This document shows positions 1 to 10,234 of a stretch of 64,000 nt of DNA, piece by piece. Below the pieces are notes generated by a model. It did not search any database. It had not been told where the DNA came from and was given only the letters and a program-made list of their open reading frames with translations. The stretch's first letter is position 1. Each line of letters opens with the position of its first letter. Both the position numbers and the translations under genes were made by a program. The stretch lies in contig CM039463.1 in the NCBI GenBank assembly GCA_022414725.1, positions 80,487,420 to 80,551,419 of the forward strand. Reading direction: 5' to 3'. The DNA is from Microglena sp. YARC. Lineage: Eukaryota > Chlorophyta > Chlorophyceae > Chlamydomonadales > Chlamydomonadaceae.

Positions 1-1536
1 ATGGAATGGAATGGTGTGTGAATGGAATGGAATGGTGTGTGAATGGTGTGTGAATGGAATGGGGGTGGGTGGGGTGGGTGGGTGAAGTCTATGTACACTC
101 CGCACCTGACGCTTCCAGCCCGCCTATTCCCCACTGTGTGTGTGATGGTGTGGTGTGTGGGTGTGTGTGTGTGGGGGGGGGTCTTTATCCATCATGGTAG
201 GTGAGAGGGGCAGATGTCCTCTGATGTTTGGTAATTTTATCTCTTGGTACTTCTATCTAGTTTGAATGATTTGTACCTACCAGGTGGACAGGTCTCTACT
301 AGCCTATCTGGGTACCCCTGGATCGCTGACAAACATAATACAGGATTTGTGCTTTCAGTTCAGAATGTTTTTTGTTTTGTTTTATGGGGTTAGGCCTCTT
401 CCAGGGATAGCGTCCTTAAAGCTTTTTAGGGCCATGTAGGGCCATTAGGGCCGTATCTTGAGATTGTTTATAGCGGCAATTTAGGCCAAGACGGGGTCAA
501 AAGTAGCGAAAGCTATATATGGTGGGAGGGGAAATCTCTGGTACTAGACTGAAGACACTGTCGATAAGATTGTCAATCCTGCATGCAGGTGGGCAGGTCT
601 GTATCCCTACTTAAATACAAATGTATTTATAAATTATAATTTTAATTATGTTTATAAATCATGTTTTGTGTTTTGCATGTGTTTGCATGTGTTTGCATGT
701 GTTTGCATGTTTTTTTGTGTTATCATGCCATCATATGAGATCATATGATGCGGGCAGTCTGACTGACAGTCTTTCCTTCAAGCAGGTGGGGAGGTCTGTA
801 TCCCTACGGCAGCCTGTACATGTTCAGGTTGTTAAACAGGTGTCCAGGGTGTTACACACCTGTTCAGCAACTACATATTTAAATAATGATGTACATAAAC
901 AGGTGTTTAACACCCTGAACACCTGTTTAACAACCTAAACAGGTGTTTAACACCCTGAACACCTGTTGAACAACCTAAACAGGGTGCTGGCTGCCATAGA
1001 ATATTGGCCTATCTGCCTATACCCCAGTATTTGACAAACATACTAGACTAAAGACACTGTTAAGAAGATTGCTATTCCTGCATGCAGGTGGTCAGGTCCA
1101 TATTGGCCTATATGTCTACCCCAGTATTTTCTTTTATTTATTTATGGAAGGAATTTCACCCCAGGAGGTGGGTCTCACGACGCAAACCACCGAGGAATCA
1201 GGTCTCTGACAAACATTGTAAATTCTCTGGCTAAAGGCTCTGTCGAGAAGAGCATTATACCCACCAGGGTTGTTCAGGGCACTGCGTCGCAGATGCAACG
1301 TCGAAGGGCCCATTGCGTTCTAAAGACGCAACGTGGGGAGGGCAGGTTGAGTCGCATGGTAGCGGAAGGTTTGGCCAAAACAGGGTCCCGGGTAGCGATC
1401 GCTACTGGTAGCATGGGAAAATGTGATGTAAATCTTTGCATGCCTGTCTTTGGGGAGGGTAGGTTGAGTCGCAGATGCAGATTCAGTAAGTTGGTTGCGT
1501 CACAGGACGCAGGCTATCAAATTGGTTGCCTCTCAG
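1..1536. repeat. Repeat-rich intron upstream of DUF3638-like exon A
   Basis: No coding exon recognised. Positions 1-180 are GGAATG- and GT-rich simple sequence. Positions 715-775 hold a fragment of the AT-rich palindromic MITE family described at 5236, 5770, 38085, 50661 and 59459. Positions 830-985 are a dense set of inverted and direct repeats of a unit containing AACACCCTGAACACCTGTT; related pieces recur inside the downstream intron near 2196 and 2507. Positions 1270-1500 carry degenerate repeats of a segment with GCGTC(G/A)CAG and GGTTGAGTCGCA that resembles the acceptor side of the exon starting at 1537. The region is probably an intron of the gene whose exons follow. Confidence 0.5.
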
Positions 1537-1773
1537 GACACAGAGCTAGGGGTCCTCCTGAACAACTCTGATGCCCACGTGCAGGTGTTGGAGTGGGTGA
1601 TGCACAACACGGTGCAGGCCACCATCCATGGGGTGGCAGAGTGGGTCCACCAAGGTCTGCACTACATGCGCACCACGGGACGACCTAGTCGCTTGGTCCA
1701 GTCTGAGGTGCTGGGACTGGAGCAGCTGTACGCTGATGGAAGGATGGTGCAGGACCTGGGCTGCATGGTTCAG
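1537..1773 (+). CDS. Exon A of a giant DUF3638/DUF3645-like protein (partial gene)
   Basis: Internal exon of 237 nt (79 codons), bounded by an acceptor (CTCTCAG before 1537) and a donor (CAG|GTGTGT at 1773/1774), phase 0 at both ends. The peptide contains VLEWVMHNTVQATIHGVAEW followed by HQGLHYM, then an acidic LEQLY segment. From memory this resembles the conserved 'WV-NT-ATxxGxxEWxxQGL' stretch in the C-terminal third of the roughly 3000-residue DUF3638/DUF3645 proteins of fungi, oomycetes and some algae. Those proteins are annotated as helicase- or ubiquitin-hydrolase-like and their biochemistry is not established. The family call rests mainly on the next exon, 4142-4651, which has the same strand and a compatible phase. 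The gene begins upstream of the window. Intermediate exons between 1773 and 4142 cannot be excluded. Confidence 0.6.
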
Positions 1774-2640
1774 GTGTGTATGTGTGTATGCTGTTGGAAG
1801 GGTGGTGCAGGTCCTGGGCTGCATGGTTCAGGTGTGTATGCTGTTGGAAGGGTGGTGCAGGTCCTGGGCTCCATGGTTCAGGTGTGTATGTGTGTATGCT
1901 GTTGGAAGGGTGGTGCAGGTCCTGGGCTGCATGGTTCAGGTGTGTATGTGTGTATGCTGACGGAAGGGTGGTGCAGGTCCTGGGCTCCATGGTTCAGGTG
2001 TGTATGTGTGTATGCTGACGGAAGGGTGGTGCAGGTCCTGGGATCCATGGTTCAGGTGTGTATGTGTGTATGCTGACGGAAGGGTGGTGCAGGTCCTGGG
2101 ATCCATGGTTCAGGTGTGTATGTGTGTATGCTGACGGAAGGGTGGTACAGGTCCTGGGCTGCATGGTTCAGGTGTGTCCCTTTGGAATCCTGCACCCTGT
2201 TCAGGGTGTTAAGCAGGTTTTCAGGGCGTTAAACACCTGTTTGTGTGCATCATTGGTTGGACAGGCAAATTGACGGAAGGTTGGTGCAGGTCCTGGTCTG
2301 CATGGTTCAGGTGTGTATGTGTGTATGCTGTTGGAAGGGTGGTGCAGGTCCTGGGCTCCATGGTTCAGGTGTGTATGTGTGTATGCTGTTGGAAGGGTGG
2401 TGCAGGTCCTGGGCTCCATGGTTCAGGTGTGTATGTGTGTATGCTGACGGAAGGGTGGTGCAGGTCCTGGGCTCCATGGTTCAGGTGTGTCCCTTTGGAA
2501 GCCTGCACCCTGTTCAGGGTGTTAAGCAGGTTTATAGGGCGTTAAATACCTGTTTGTGTGCATCATTGGTTGGACAGGCGAATTGACGGAAGGTTGGTGC
2601 AGGTCCTGGGCTGCATGGTTCAGGTGTGTTCTAAGCGGTG
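1774..2640 (+). repeat. Tandem copies of the exon A 3' edge plus donor
   Basis: About twelve tandem copies (periods near 51 and 58 bp) of a unit comprising the last ~40 nt of exon A (GGAAGGATGGTGCAGG through CATGGTTCAG) plus the first ~17 nt of the intron (GTGTGTATGTGTGTATGCTG). Each copy keeps the CAG|GTGTGT donor. The array is interrupted twice (near 2180-2270 and 2495-2585) by a segment with CCCTGTTCAGGGTGTTAA. Unit-to-unit changes such as CTGATGG to CTGTTGG and CTGCATGG to CTCCATGG show sub-lineages. It lies in the intron between exons A and B. Copies could act as alternative donors but are read here as decayed duplicates. Confidence 0.8.
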
Positions 2641-3025
2641 TACACTGTCATGCATCTCAGAAGTGGTAGGAGTGGTAATCTAGAGTTGATCTTGCTTGTT
2701 GGAGCTTGGTCAAGACCCTTCAGCCTAGTTGGGAACCCCTGGACTGTCACACATATTTATTTGACAGGTTGCAAACGAAGGCCATGCAATGAGCAGAATG
2801 AACAAAGTAGGTATGAGACCAAGGTGCTCGTATTGGTCAGGCCTGGTTGTGTTATCTGTAGAGAACGGCAATATGATATCGTCAGGGATTTTCCCCCCGC
2901 TATCTATAGCGATTGCTAGTTTTGACAGTTATTCTTCTGTTGTCATCATAATCGTCTTCTTCTCCTCCACGTCCTCATCTGTGTGCTTACAACACTTACA
3001 AGTTCACAGCCCCTTTCAGTGATAT
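2641..3025. other. Intron sequence, mostly unassigned
   Basis: No exon recognised. Positions 2700-2770 contain GGGAACCCCTGGACTGTCA, a degenerate minus-strand relative of the dispersed R1 repeat end (see 55788). The rest is unassigned. Confidence 0.35.
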
Positions 3026-3215
3026 ACATTGGTCTAGTGGTAGACTAAATCACTATGAGGATGAAGAGTCGGGGGCTCGATCCCCCTTTCGGTCGCTCTT
3101 GGCGTTGCAGGTCGTTGTCAACCGCGATGGTAGCTTGTCCAGTTGAGGTAGAAGACCGCTCCCTACCCGTGTACGACGGGTTCCCTTAACACCACGCCCC
3201 ACCAGGCGTTATCAT
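3026..3215 (+). mobile_element. tRNA-derived SINE, type A head
   Basis: About 190 bp. The 5' part is tRNA-like: an A-box region TGGTCTAGTGGTAGAC and a B-box region GGGGGCTCGATCCCCC. A non-tRNA body follows (GTTGTCAACCGCGATGGTAG, then GACCGCTCCCTACCCGTGTA), with a 3' tail CACCACGCCCCACCAGGCGT then TATCATTA. A second copy lies at 6045-6250. The body and tail are shared with the type B SINEs at 5516, 30355 and 60757, which have a different tRNA-like head. Confidence 0.8.
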
Positions 3216-3229
3216 TACAAGTTAATAAT

Positions 3230-4140
3230 TATGGTCCACCACAGCTCATAGGTTTCTTGACAAGACTATTCACACATACACACATTCATCGTTCACTATT
3301 ACACATTTAAACTACACTATTACACAAACACACATTCACACTACACTATCACACATACACACATTCATCTTTCACTAGGCCTATTCCATTGTTGCTCATC
3401 AGCCTTCTCCTATGTCAAGGAAATCCCTCCCCCCCCCCCCACCCCCACCACACACACACACACACATAATTCCCCCCTACACACACCCCACCTTCACCCC
3501 AACCATACCCACCCCCACCCCAAACACCCACACACACACCCCACCCCCACCCCCACCCACACCCACACCCACCCCAAACACCCCCTATTCACACACAGAC
3601 AGACACCCACCCCCACCCTCACCCATACCCACCCCCACCCCAAACACCCACACACACACACACCCCACCCCACCCCCACCCATACCCCACCCCCACCCCC
3701 ACCCCAAGCACCCACCCACACCCACCCACACCCACCCACCCCACCCATACCCACCACCACCCCAAACACCCACCACCACCACCCATACCCACACCCCCAC
3801 CCAAACACACCCACACCCACACCCACACACCCCACCCCAAACACCCCCCCCCCCCCCCCCCCCCTCTCACACACACACCACCCCCACCAAACACACACAC
3901 ACACACACACACCCCAACCCCAACCCCACCCATACCCACACACACCCCAAACACCCACCACCCACACCCCAAACACCCCACACACCCACACATACGCACC
4001 CCCACCCCAAACACCCACACACCTACCCACCCACCCCCCCCCCACACACACCCATACCCCACCCCCACCCAAACCCCCCCCCCGCACACACACACACACA
4101 CACACCCCACACACACACCCACACACACCCCACACACCCA
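3230..4140. repeat. CA/CCCA-rich low-complexity intron end
   Basis: Short CACATTCA-type repeats near 3260-3380, then a long C/A tract (3425-4140) of CACCC and CACA units with poly-C runs. It reaches the acceptor of exon B at 4141, so it acts as an extreme pyrimidine/A-rich intron 3' end. Long open frames on both strands here are composition artefacts with proline/threonine/histidine or glycine/valine/cysteine repeats. Confidence 0.8.
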
Positions 4141-4141
4141 G

Positions 4142-4651
4142 GAAATGGCCAAGGATGTACTAAACGACGAAGAAATTTGCCCGAGAGTGGCGCAGATGGT
4201 GTCTGTGGCACAGCTGCTGGATAGAGCTAGCCTCTACGGTCAGGGCCAGAAGGTCCTCTCAGGCCACAGCATCAGTGAAGAGTGCGAGCGGGAGCTTGAA
4301 AAGGAAGAGGAGGAGGAAGAGGAGGTGGAGAGGGAGACTGCGAGGGTAGATCCCACCCTTGAGACAGACTGGGCGTATGAGACGGCTCTCTACGCCACCT
4401 CCATCTCCATGCTTCAATCAGCTCCACTCATTCCCCTTCCGGACATGGTCCGTGACATGCTGCAACCAAAGGAGCTTGCAGCACCTCACATTGCCTGGTC
4501 AAGACGGGTATACTGCACAAAGAACTTTGCTTATGCCGTCCGACTTGGAGTTGGGCCATACAACGAATACCTGCGCCCTGTTGAGAGCTTCCTCCTGTTG
4601 CCGGATGGCTGCGTGGTGCTGCTGTCGGAGCGAGAGGCGGATGCCTTGCTG
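4142..4651 (+). CDS. Exon B of the DUF3638/DUF3645-like protein
   Basis: Internal exon of 510 nt (170 codons), acceptor CCCAG before 4142, donor CTG|GTGAGT at 4651/4652, phase 0 at both ends. It encodes a charged segment ISEECERELEKEEEEEEEVE, an LETDWAYETALYA segment, IAWSRRVYCTKNFAYAV, and ends with YLRPVESFLLLPDG followed by LLSEREADALL. The order of glutamate-rich linker, 'W-x(4)-x-T-NF', and 'YLRPV-FLLxPDG-xLLSEREAD' is the hallmark I recall for the C-terminal region of the very large DUF3638/DUF3645 family. This exon is the strongest support for that assignment. The donor junction is repeated degenerately in the next 450 bp, and a decayed piece of the exon reappears at 5129-5182. Confidence 0.7.
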
Positions 4652-5095
4652 GTGAGTGTAGTTGTAGTTCTTGCAGGCTAGGTGTAGTACTGATGACTGT
4701 GATGAGTGTAGTGCTAGTACTTGGAAGCTAGGTGTAGTGCTAGTACTCAGAGGCTAGGTGTAGTGCTAATTCTAGGAGGCTAGGTGTAGTGCTGGTGAGT
4801 GTAGTGCTAGTACTCGGAGGCTAGGTGTAGTGCTAGTGAGTTTAGTGCTAGTACTCTGAGGCTAGGTGTAGTGCTAGTACTCTGAGGCTAGGTGTAGTGC
4901 TAGTTCTAGGAGGCTAGGTGTAGTGCTGGTTAGTGTAGTGCTAGTACTCAGAGGCTAGGTGTAGTGCTGGTGGGTGTAGTGCTAGTACTCGGAGGCTAGG
5001 TGTAGTGCTGGTGAGTGTAGTGCTAGTACTCAGAGGCTAGGTGTAGTGATGGTGAGTTTAGTGCGAGTACTCGGAGGCTATGTGTATTAGAGTGC
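4652..5095 (+). repeat. Degenerate tandem copies of the exon B donor region
   Basis: The intron opens with GTGAGTGTAGTTGTAGTTCT followed by TGCAGGCTAGGTGTAG. The next ~440 bp are imperfect repeats built from GAGGCTAGGTGTAGTGCTGG, TGAGTGTAGTGCTAGTACTC and variants, so GTGAGTGTAG-like donors recur many times. A further isolated copy of the opening sequence (CTGGTGAGTGTAGTTGTAGT) is at about 5393-5425, beyond an intervening MITE. Confidence 0.75.
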
Positions 5096-5128
5096 AGGCA
5101 ATGGTAGTAGGAATTGGGCAATGCAAAT

Positions 5129-5182
5129 AATACCTGCACCCTGCCGAGAGCTTCCTCGTGTTGCCGGATGGCTGCGTGGGGC
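5129..5182 (+). pseudogene. Decayed copy of an internal part of exon B
   Basis: About 54 nt (TACCTGCACCCTGCCGAGAG through GATGGCTGCGTGGGGCTG) match 4569-4622 of exon B with a handful of substitutions. It has no acceptor and is out of the gene's frame context. It shows that exon sequence, not only splice-site motifs, was copied into the intron. Confidence 0.75.
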
Positions 5183-5235
5183 TGTCCAAGCAAGAGGAGA
5201 GGAGAATCATTTGTGTCTTGTATTTTGCATGTGTT

Positions 5236-5395
5236 TGCATATGTTTTTGTGTTATCATGTCATCATATGAGATCATAAGATGCTGGCAGTCTGACCAGGC
5301 TTAAGTTACTATTTATATACAATACCATATGATGCAATATGTATGATATCATACTCACCTTTGGTCAACATCATATGATATGCCGGCCATACTGG
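5236..5395 (-). mobile_element. AT-rich palindromic MITE (Tc1/mariner-like family), partial
   Basis: Contains the family landmarks CATCATATGAGATCATA, GGCAGTCTGACCAGGCTTAA, TTTATATACAATACCATATG and TCACCTTTGGTCAACATCAT. One end lacks the GGGAACGGC terminus. Family members: 715 (fragment), 5770, 38085, 50661, 59459. Confidence 0.65.
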
Positions 5396-5515
5396 TGAGT
5401 GTAGTTGTAGTTCTTGCAGGAGAGGTGTTGTATTAGTGCAGGTGAGTGTAGTAGTGGGTTGGGTTGGGTTGGGGTTGGATTGGGTTGGATTGGGTGTAGT
5501 AGGAGTGACCTTCAA

Positions 5516-5720
5516 TCCCCGTTTTGATGAATGGCTCAATGGTAGAGCTCGTTGAACGAAGAAAGTGCCAGGTTCAAATCCCTACGGGTGCGCTTTAGTC
5601 TTCGCGGTCGCTGTCAACTGCCATGGTAGCTTTGTCCAGGTAAAGTAGCAGCACGTTATCTACCGCCGTAAGACGGGGCCCCCTTAATACCACGCCCCAC
5701 CAGGCGTTAACATTACTAGG
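5516..5720 (+). mobile_element. tRNA-derived SINE, type B head
   Basis: The tRNA-like head contains ATGGCTCAATGGTAGAGCTC (A box) and CAGGTTCAAATCCC (B box). The body has GTCGCTGTCAACTGCCATGG, TCCAGGTAAAGTAGCAGC and CCGTAAGACGGGGC, and the tail CACGCCCCACCAGGCGTTAA. Other copies are at 30355-30556 (+) and 60757-60950 (minus). Body and tail are homologous to the type A SINEs although the heads differ. Confidence 0.8.
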
Positions 5721-5769
5721 AGTGCTCTGCATGTGACTTTAGGGTTTGTTTGCAATTGTGCAGTATTCA

Positions 5770-5915
5770 GAGATCGGCATATCATATGACATTGACCAAC
5801 GGCAAGTATGATATCATATGATATTATACAAATTGCACCATATGATGTTGTATATAAATGGGAACTTTAGCCTATTCAGACTGACGGCATCGTATGATGC
5901 CATTTTGCCGTTCCC
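5770..5915. mobile_element. AT-rich palindromic MITE
   Basis: A 146-bp element ending TTTTGCCGTTCCC, followed by TA, with a mutated left end GAGATCGGCATATCATATGA. The interior shares TTGTATATAAATGGGAACTT and CAGACTGACGGCATC with the 59459-59618 copy. Complete members suggest a TA target duplication and GGGAACGGC termini. Confidence 0.7.
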
Positions 5916-6044
5916 TAGCAGTCTTGCGACGCCTAAGTGACCATCCTGCTCAAGGGACAATCACTTCCCCCAGTTAGGCCAGAGTCTGTAGAGGGCGTAT
6001 TGATTATAGGAGAAACAGTAGTAATAAGTAGTAGCCTTGTAGTC

Positions 6045-6250
6045 TCTTTCAGTGGTATACATTGGTCTAGTGGTAGACCAAATCAATATGAGGATGAAGA
6101 TTCGGGGGTTCGATTCCCTCTTCGGTCGCTCTTGGCGATGCAGGTCGTTGTCAACCGCGATGGTAGCTTGTCCAGTTGAGGTAGAAGACCGCTCCCTACC
6201 CGTGTACGACGGGCTCCCTTAACACCACGCCCTACCAGGCGTTATCATAA
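6045..6250 (+). mobile_element. tRNA-derived SINE, type A head (second copy)
   Basis: Closely related to the 3026-3215 copy: TATACATTGGTCTAGTGGTA, GGGGGTTCGATTCCC, the same body and the tail ACCAGGCGTTATCATAA. It ends about 40 bp before the exon C acceptor, so the tail is near that exon's branch-point region. Confidence 0.8.
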
Positions 6251-6287
6251 CCTATGAATCATGCCCCCTTCCCATTGGCCTCTGCAG

Positions 6288-6731
6288 GAGCTAGCGTGTG
6301 AGCTCAAGCTAAGTGGATCGAAAGCAATTGCTCAAAGTCCCCAGATGATGATGCTGTGCTATGCCCAAGCGCACCATGTGTCTAGTGCTAATGCCCAACA
6401 GCACCGCGTGTCTGGTGCTGGAGCCCAACAGCACCGCGTGTCTGGTGCTGGAGCCCAACAGCACTGCGTGTCTGGTGCTGGATTGTCATCTCCTAGCTTG
6501 AGCTTATCCTTTGGCCACCAATCTGCATCACTGCCTCGAGTGTCTGTGGATGTGTTGGTAAGCCTGGGGCTGCTAAATGGCGACACCAGTTACGGAGAGG
6601 AACAGGTGGCGTTGCTGCGAAAGTTCATGATTGGGAAGAGGGATATTGCAGAGGAACTGGTTGGTATGAGAGGCAAGCAGTCCATGCTACCAAGGAGTGA
6701 CCTGGACAAAGTGATCAATGACATGCAGTGA
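6288..6731 (+). CDS. Terminal exon C of the DUF3638/DUF3645-like gene
   Basis: Acceptor CCTCTGCAG ends at 6287. The exon is phase 0, compatible with the donor at 4651, and runs 148 codons to a TGA stop at 6729-6731. It joins exon B's ...EADALL to ELACELKLSG. The middle carries three copies of a ten-residue repeat close to AQQHRVSGAG, plus a degenerate fourth, encoded by a 30-bp in-frame minisatellite (6367-6480). After this come RVSVDVLVSLGLLNGDTSYG, an LLRKFMIGKRDIAEELV helix, and a short basic/acidic C-terminus ending DLDKVINDMQ. The ending resembles the last segment I recall for the DUF3638/DUF3645 family, in which a short helix follows the 'SEREAD' region. The family call for this exon alone is weaker than for exon B. 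Confidence 0.6.
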   Translation, partial: ELACELKLSGSKAIAQSPQMMMLCYAQAHHVSSANAQQHRVSGAGAQQHRVSGAGAQQHCVSGAGLSSPSLSLSFGHQSASLPRVSVDVLVSLGLLNGDTSYGEEQVALLRKFMIGKRDIAEELVGMRGKQSMLPRSDLDKVINDMQ

Positions 6732-6733
6732 TG

Positions 6734-7392
6734 CTGGTAACAGGTGGTACTGGTAACAGAACATGAGGCAGTGGTCATCCCTCTTTAGGTGGTAACGGGT
6801 TCACAGCAACAGGCACTGCTTCCACTATCACAGGTGGTACTGGTAACAGAACATGAGGCAGTGGTCATCCCTCTTTAGGTGGTAACGGGTTCACAGCAAC
6901 AGGCACTGCTTCCACTATCACAGGTGGTACTGGTAACAGAACATGAGGCAGTGGTCATCCCTCTTTAGGTGGTAACGGGTTCACAGCAACAGGCACTGCT
7001 ACCACTATCACAGGTGGTACTGGTAACAGAACATGAGGCAGTGGTCATCCCTCTTTAGGTGGTAACGGGTTCACAGCAACAGGCACTACTTCCACTATCA
7101 CAGGTGGTACTGGTAACAGAACATGAGGCAGTGGTCATCCCTCTTTAGGTGGTAACGGGTTCACAGCAACAGGCACTGCTACCACTATCACAGGTGGTAC
7201 TGGTAACAGAACATGAGGCAGTGGTCATCCCTCTTTAGGTGGTAACGGGTTCACAGCAACAGGCACTGCTTCCACTATCACAGGTGGTACTGGTAACAGA
7301 ACATGAGGCAGTGGTCATCCCTCTTTAGGTGGTAACGGGTTCACAGCAACAGGCACTGCTTCCACCATCACAGGTGGTACTGGTAACAGAAC
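6734..7392 (+). repeat. 90-bp minisatellite in the 3' UTR or downstream flank
   Basis: Seven nearly identical 90-bp units (TGGTAACAGAACATGAGGCA recurs at 6751, 6841, 6931, 7021, 7111, 7201 and 7291, with a broken eighth at 7381). Only a few substitutions separate units, for example GCTTCC versus GCTACC, so the array is young or homogenised. It begins directly after the stop codon of exon C and probably lies in the 3' UTR. Confidence 0.9.
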
Positions 7393-8070
7393 AAAAGGCC
7401 AACACCCATGCACTCATGCTCATACATGCACGCATGCCCTTACATACGTGCATGCTCTAACATACATGCATGCCTATACATACAAGCATTTCCACTCCAC
7501 CATCCATGCATGCCCATACATGCATGCATACTCTAACACACATGCATACATATACATGCATGAATGCCCATACATACATACATGCCCATACATGCATGCA
7601 TACTCTAACACACATGCATACCTATCATGCATGAATGCCCATACATACATACATGCCCATACATGCATGCATGCTCTAACATCCATGCATACCTGTACAT
7701 GTATGAATGCCCATACATACATACATGCCCATACATCCGTGCATGCCCATGCATCCATGCATACCTATACATGCATGAATGCCCATACATACATACATGC
7801 CCATACATCCGTGCATGCCCATGCATCCATGCATACCTATACATGCATGAATGCCCATACATACATACATACATGCCCATACATGCATGCATGCATGCAT
7901 GCTCTAACATCCATGCATACCTGTACATGCATGAATGCCCATACATACGTACATGCCCATACATCCGTGCATGCCCATGCATCCATGCATACCTATACAT
8001 ACATGAATGCCCATACATACATACATACATACATACATACATGCCCATACATCCATGCATGCATGCCCAT
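7393..8070. repeat. CATGCATGCC/CATACATA-rich satellite
   Basis: Imperfect tandem array of about 55-60 bp units built from CCCATACATACATACATGCC, ATGCATACCTATACATGCAT and ATGAATGCCC. Long open frames exist on both strands only because the unit lacks stops. No gene supported. Confidence 0.9.
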
Positions 8071-8395
8071 ACGTAAACGCAGACAGAATCATACAACACA
8101 CGCATAGTACACGCCTCACACCCCACATGCATGCAATATGATGCAACACACACATATCCTGATCACAACCTCACGTGCAGACAGATGGATACAACACACA
8201 AATTGTACACACCTCACATCCCACATGCACGCAATAGGGTGCAACACACACATACTAAACACAACCTCACATGCAGACAGATGGATACGACACACGCACG
8301 GTACACACCCCACAAGCTTGCAATAGGATGCATCGCACACATATTACACACAACCTCACATGCAGACAGACCGATACAACACAGTGGGTTTGCAA
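8071..8395. repeat. ~90-bp tandem repeat, about 3.5 copies
   Basis: Repeats of CACAACCTCACATGCAGACA followed by GATGGATACAACACAC, GTACACACCTCACATCCCAC and GCAATAGGATGCAACACAC, with landmarks near 8168, 8262 and 8351 (periods 94 and 89). No coding signal. Confidence 0.85.
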
Positions 8396-8749
8396 TTGGT
8401 CGAGGCTGCTCTGTGCTCCACTGCTCTGGCATGGGAGAGTTATGACATGTACACAAATATACTGACCGCCCTTATCTAAGACCATTTGGCTTGGGGTGGA
8501 TATTCGTTGGGTTCGGGGTGGTTCGGGGTGGGGTGGTGTGGTGTGGGGGTGGTTCGGGGTAGATATCGGTTGGGGGTCGGGTGGTGTGTAGAATGCCTCC
8601 GGCGTTGGTAGGTTGGCATTGAGCTGCGCTGGTCGAAGCTGCGTAGGGCGCTTTTACCCACTTAGTTAGAGAGTTAGTTACTTTTGCAGCTTCTCAGGTC
8701 GGCAGAACAAACGATTGGTACTTATGTAGCAATTAATCAGGGGGTGTTC

Positions 8750-8811
8750 GAGAAGTATTATTTTGACACCCAAGCTATGAAGTTTTATTTTTTTGCCCTT
8801 ACCCCCCCCCC

Positions 8812-8850
<39 letters not shown>

Positions 8851-9232
8851 TGGCTTAAAAGGCCAATATCTTCCTCATCAATAATAATTAGGTCGTAAAA
8901 GTTAGGTGTTTACTGACCCTCACGTCGAGCTCTATCAGTTGGTCAAATCTTAAAAACTTGGTTTGGCTCACGACTTTTTGAACACTCCCCGCCAGGGGGC
9001 CATCAAGAATGTTACTTTTGACACCCATGCCATGAAGTTTTTTTTTTGCCCTCCCCCCCCCCCCCCCCACACACACACACACACATTGGCTTAAAAGGCC
9101 AATATCTTACTCACCAATCATTATTATGTCATGAAAGTTAGGTGCATACTGACCCTCAAATCGAGCTCTATCTGTAAGTCATCTTTAAAATGTGGTTTGA
9201 CTTATGTATAAGTGACCCTGCCCCCCCCCCAC

Positions 9233-9283
<51 letters not shown>

Positions 9284-9290
9284 AAGTATC
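8750..9290. repeat. ~250-bp tandem duplication carrying poly-C/(CA)n tracts
   Basis: Two diverged copies (about 8755-8985 and 9010-9200) share TTTTGACACCCA..GC.ATGAAG, a poly-C then (CA)n tract, ATTGGCTTAAAAGGCCAATA, and GTTAGGTG...ACTGACCCTC. A third poly-C/(CA)n tract lies at 9220-9282. The CA tract has expanded separately in each. Confidence 0.8.
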
Positions 9291-9394
9291 TCCGATAACA
9301 AGAGGTAGGCTGCAAAGTGAGTTTCATCTGCGGTTACATTTGTTACAAAGTGTAGTTCATTAATTACATCAGTCAGAGGCAGGTCAGAGGAGTC

Positions 9395-9906
9395 TCATGA
9401 GATACAGCAGTGTGGGGCCAAAGGGGCCTCAGGCAGTGAAACACACCTCCATCCACCTGACACCCGCATAAAGTACACTGTTTGTCTAGCCTGATCCAGG
9501 TCAAATTTCCGGTAGCCTTGTGGGCAGCTGTCAAGAGGGCAGGCCCCCCAAGTTTTGGTTTTGTCCCTATCAGGCGAGTGCATAATTCTCAACAATGTGA
9601 CTGCATGTTTGCTGCATGTCTTGTAGACCGTCCACAGCTCTTCACTTCAGCACTCTGCTCCAGAACAACGAGGCTGTCTCGGGCTTCTTGTTGTTTGAGC
9701 TTCCAAATGCTAACTCGGGTTGTTTTTGCTTGTCTAGCCTCGGCCTCAGCCCTGGCCTTGACCTTAACATTTATTTTCATCTGTTGCTGTAAACAAGCGC
9801 GGATTCCTGCTGCTTGAGCTTCCAACTGCTTAGTCGGGAACTTGTCGGCTCTGGTTGTGAAGTTCTGGTTGGCGTCCAGACAGGATGTACCTTCCAGTAC
9901 ACCCAT
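9395..9906 (-). CDS. Possible unrecognised minus-strand coding region
   Basis: Two overlapping minus-strand frames, 9906-9589 (105 aa) and 9595-9395 (66 aa). The first has a lysine/glutamine/alanine-rich, probably helical stretch with two imperfect copies of a (K)QLEAQ/KLKQQEA segment. The second has a cysteine/tyrosine/tryptophan-containing stretch (CPLDSCPQGYRKFDLDQARQ). Composition is more protein-like than the surrounding repeats. They could be two exons or one frame-shifted relic. No family recognised and no clear start context. Confidence 0.2.
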
Positions 9907-10234
9907 TCAATTAAACCCTGTGTGCAATCGACCAACGACTGCATATTCGTAATGCTTTTATAGAGGCGTTTTCGATGGTGTGCGGCACGTTCGATTCAGG
10001 CCACAGATGGAGAAGTTGTGAGGAAATTTTGAGATCGGCCTCGACCCCCCCCCCTTTGGGACCCCCCCCATATCTCAGCCCTCAGGCACTTTTTTTTACT
10101 TTTTTTCAATGGTTTCGGGGTCTACGACCAAATTGGAGACGATTAACAGCTTGTGCCTCCCCACGTACGTTTTGATGGCTCCCCACTATTAATAGCAAGT
10201 TAGTTTGGCATATTCGGAGCTCGGAAGAGCTCAC

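Noticed and set aside
3040..3105. A functional tRNA gene (A and B boxes present)
   Set aside because: Acceptor stems do not pair, and the same sequence with a common non-tRNA body recurs, so these are SINE heads.
3412..4224. 270-codon proline/threonine/histidine open frame and its minus-strand glycine/valine/cysteine counterparts
   Set aside because: Low-complexity CA/CCCA tract. Only the part from 4142 is exon, in a different frame.
7448..8153. 200-codon cysteine/histidine/methionine-rich frames on both strands
   Set aside because: Translation of a CATGCATGCC/CATACATA satellite lacking stops in several frames.
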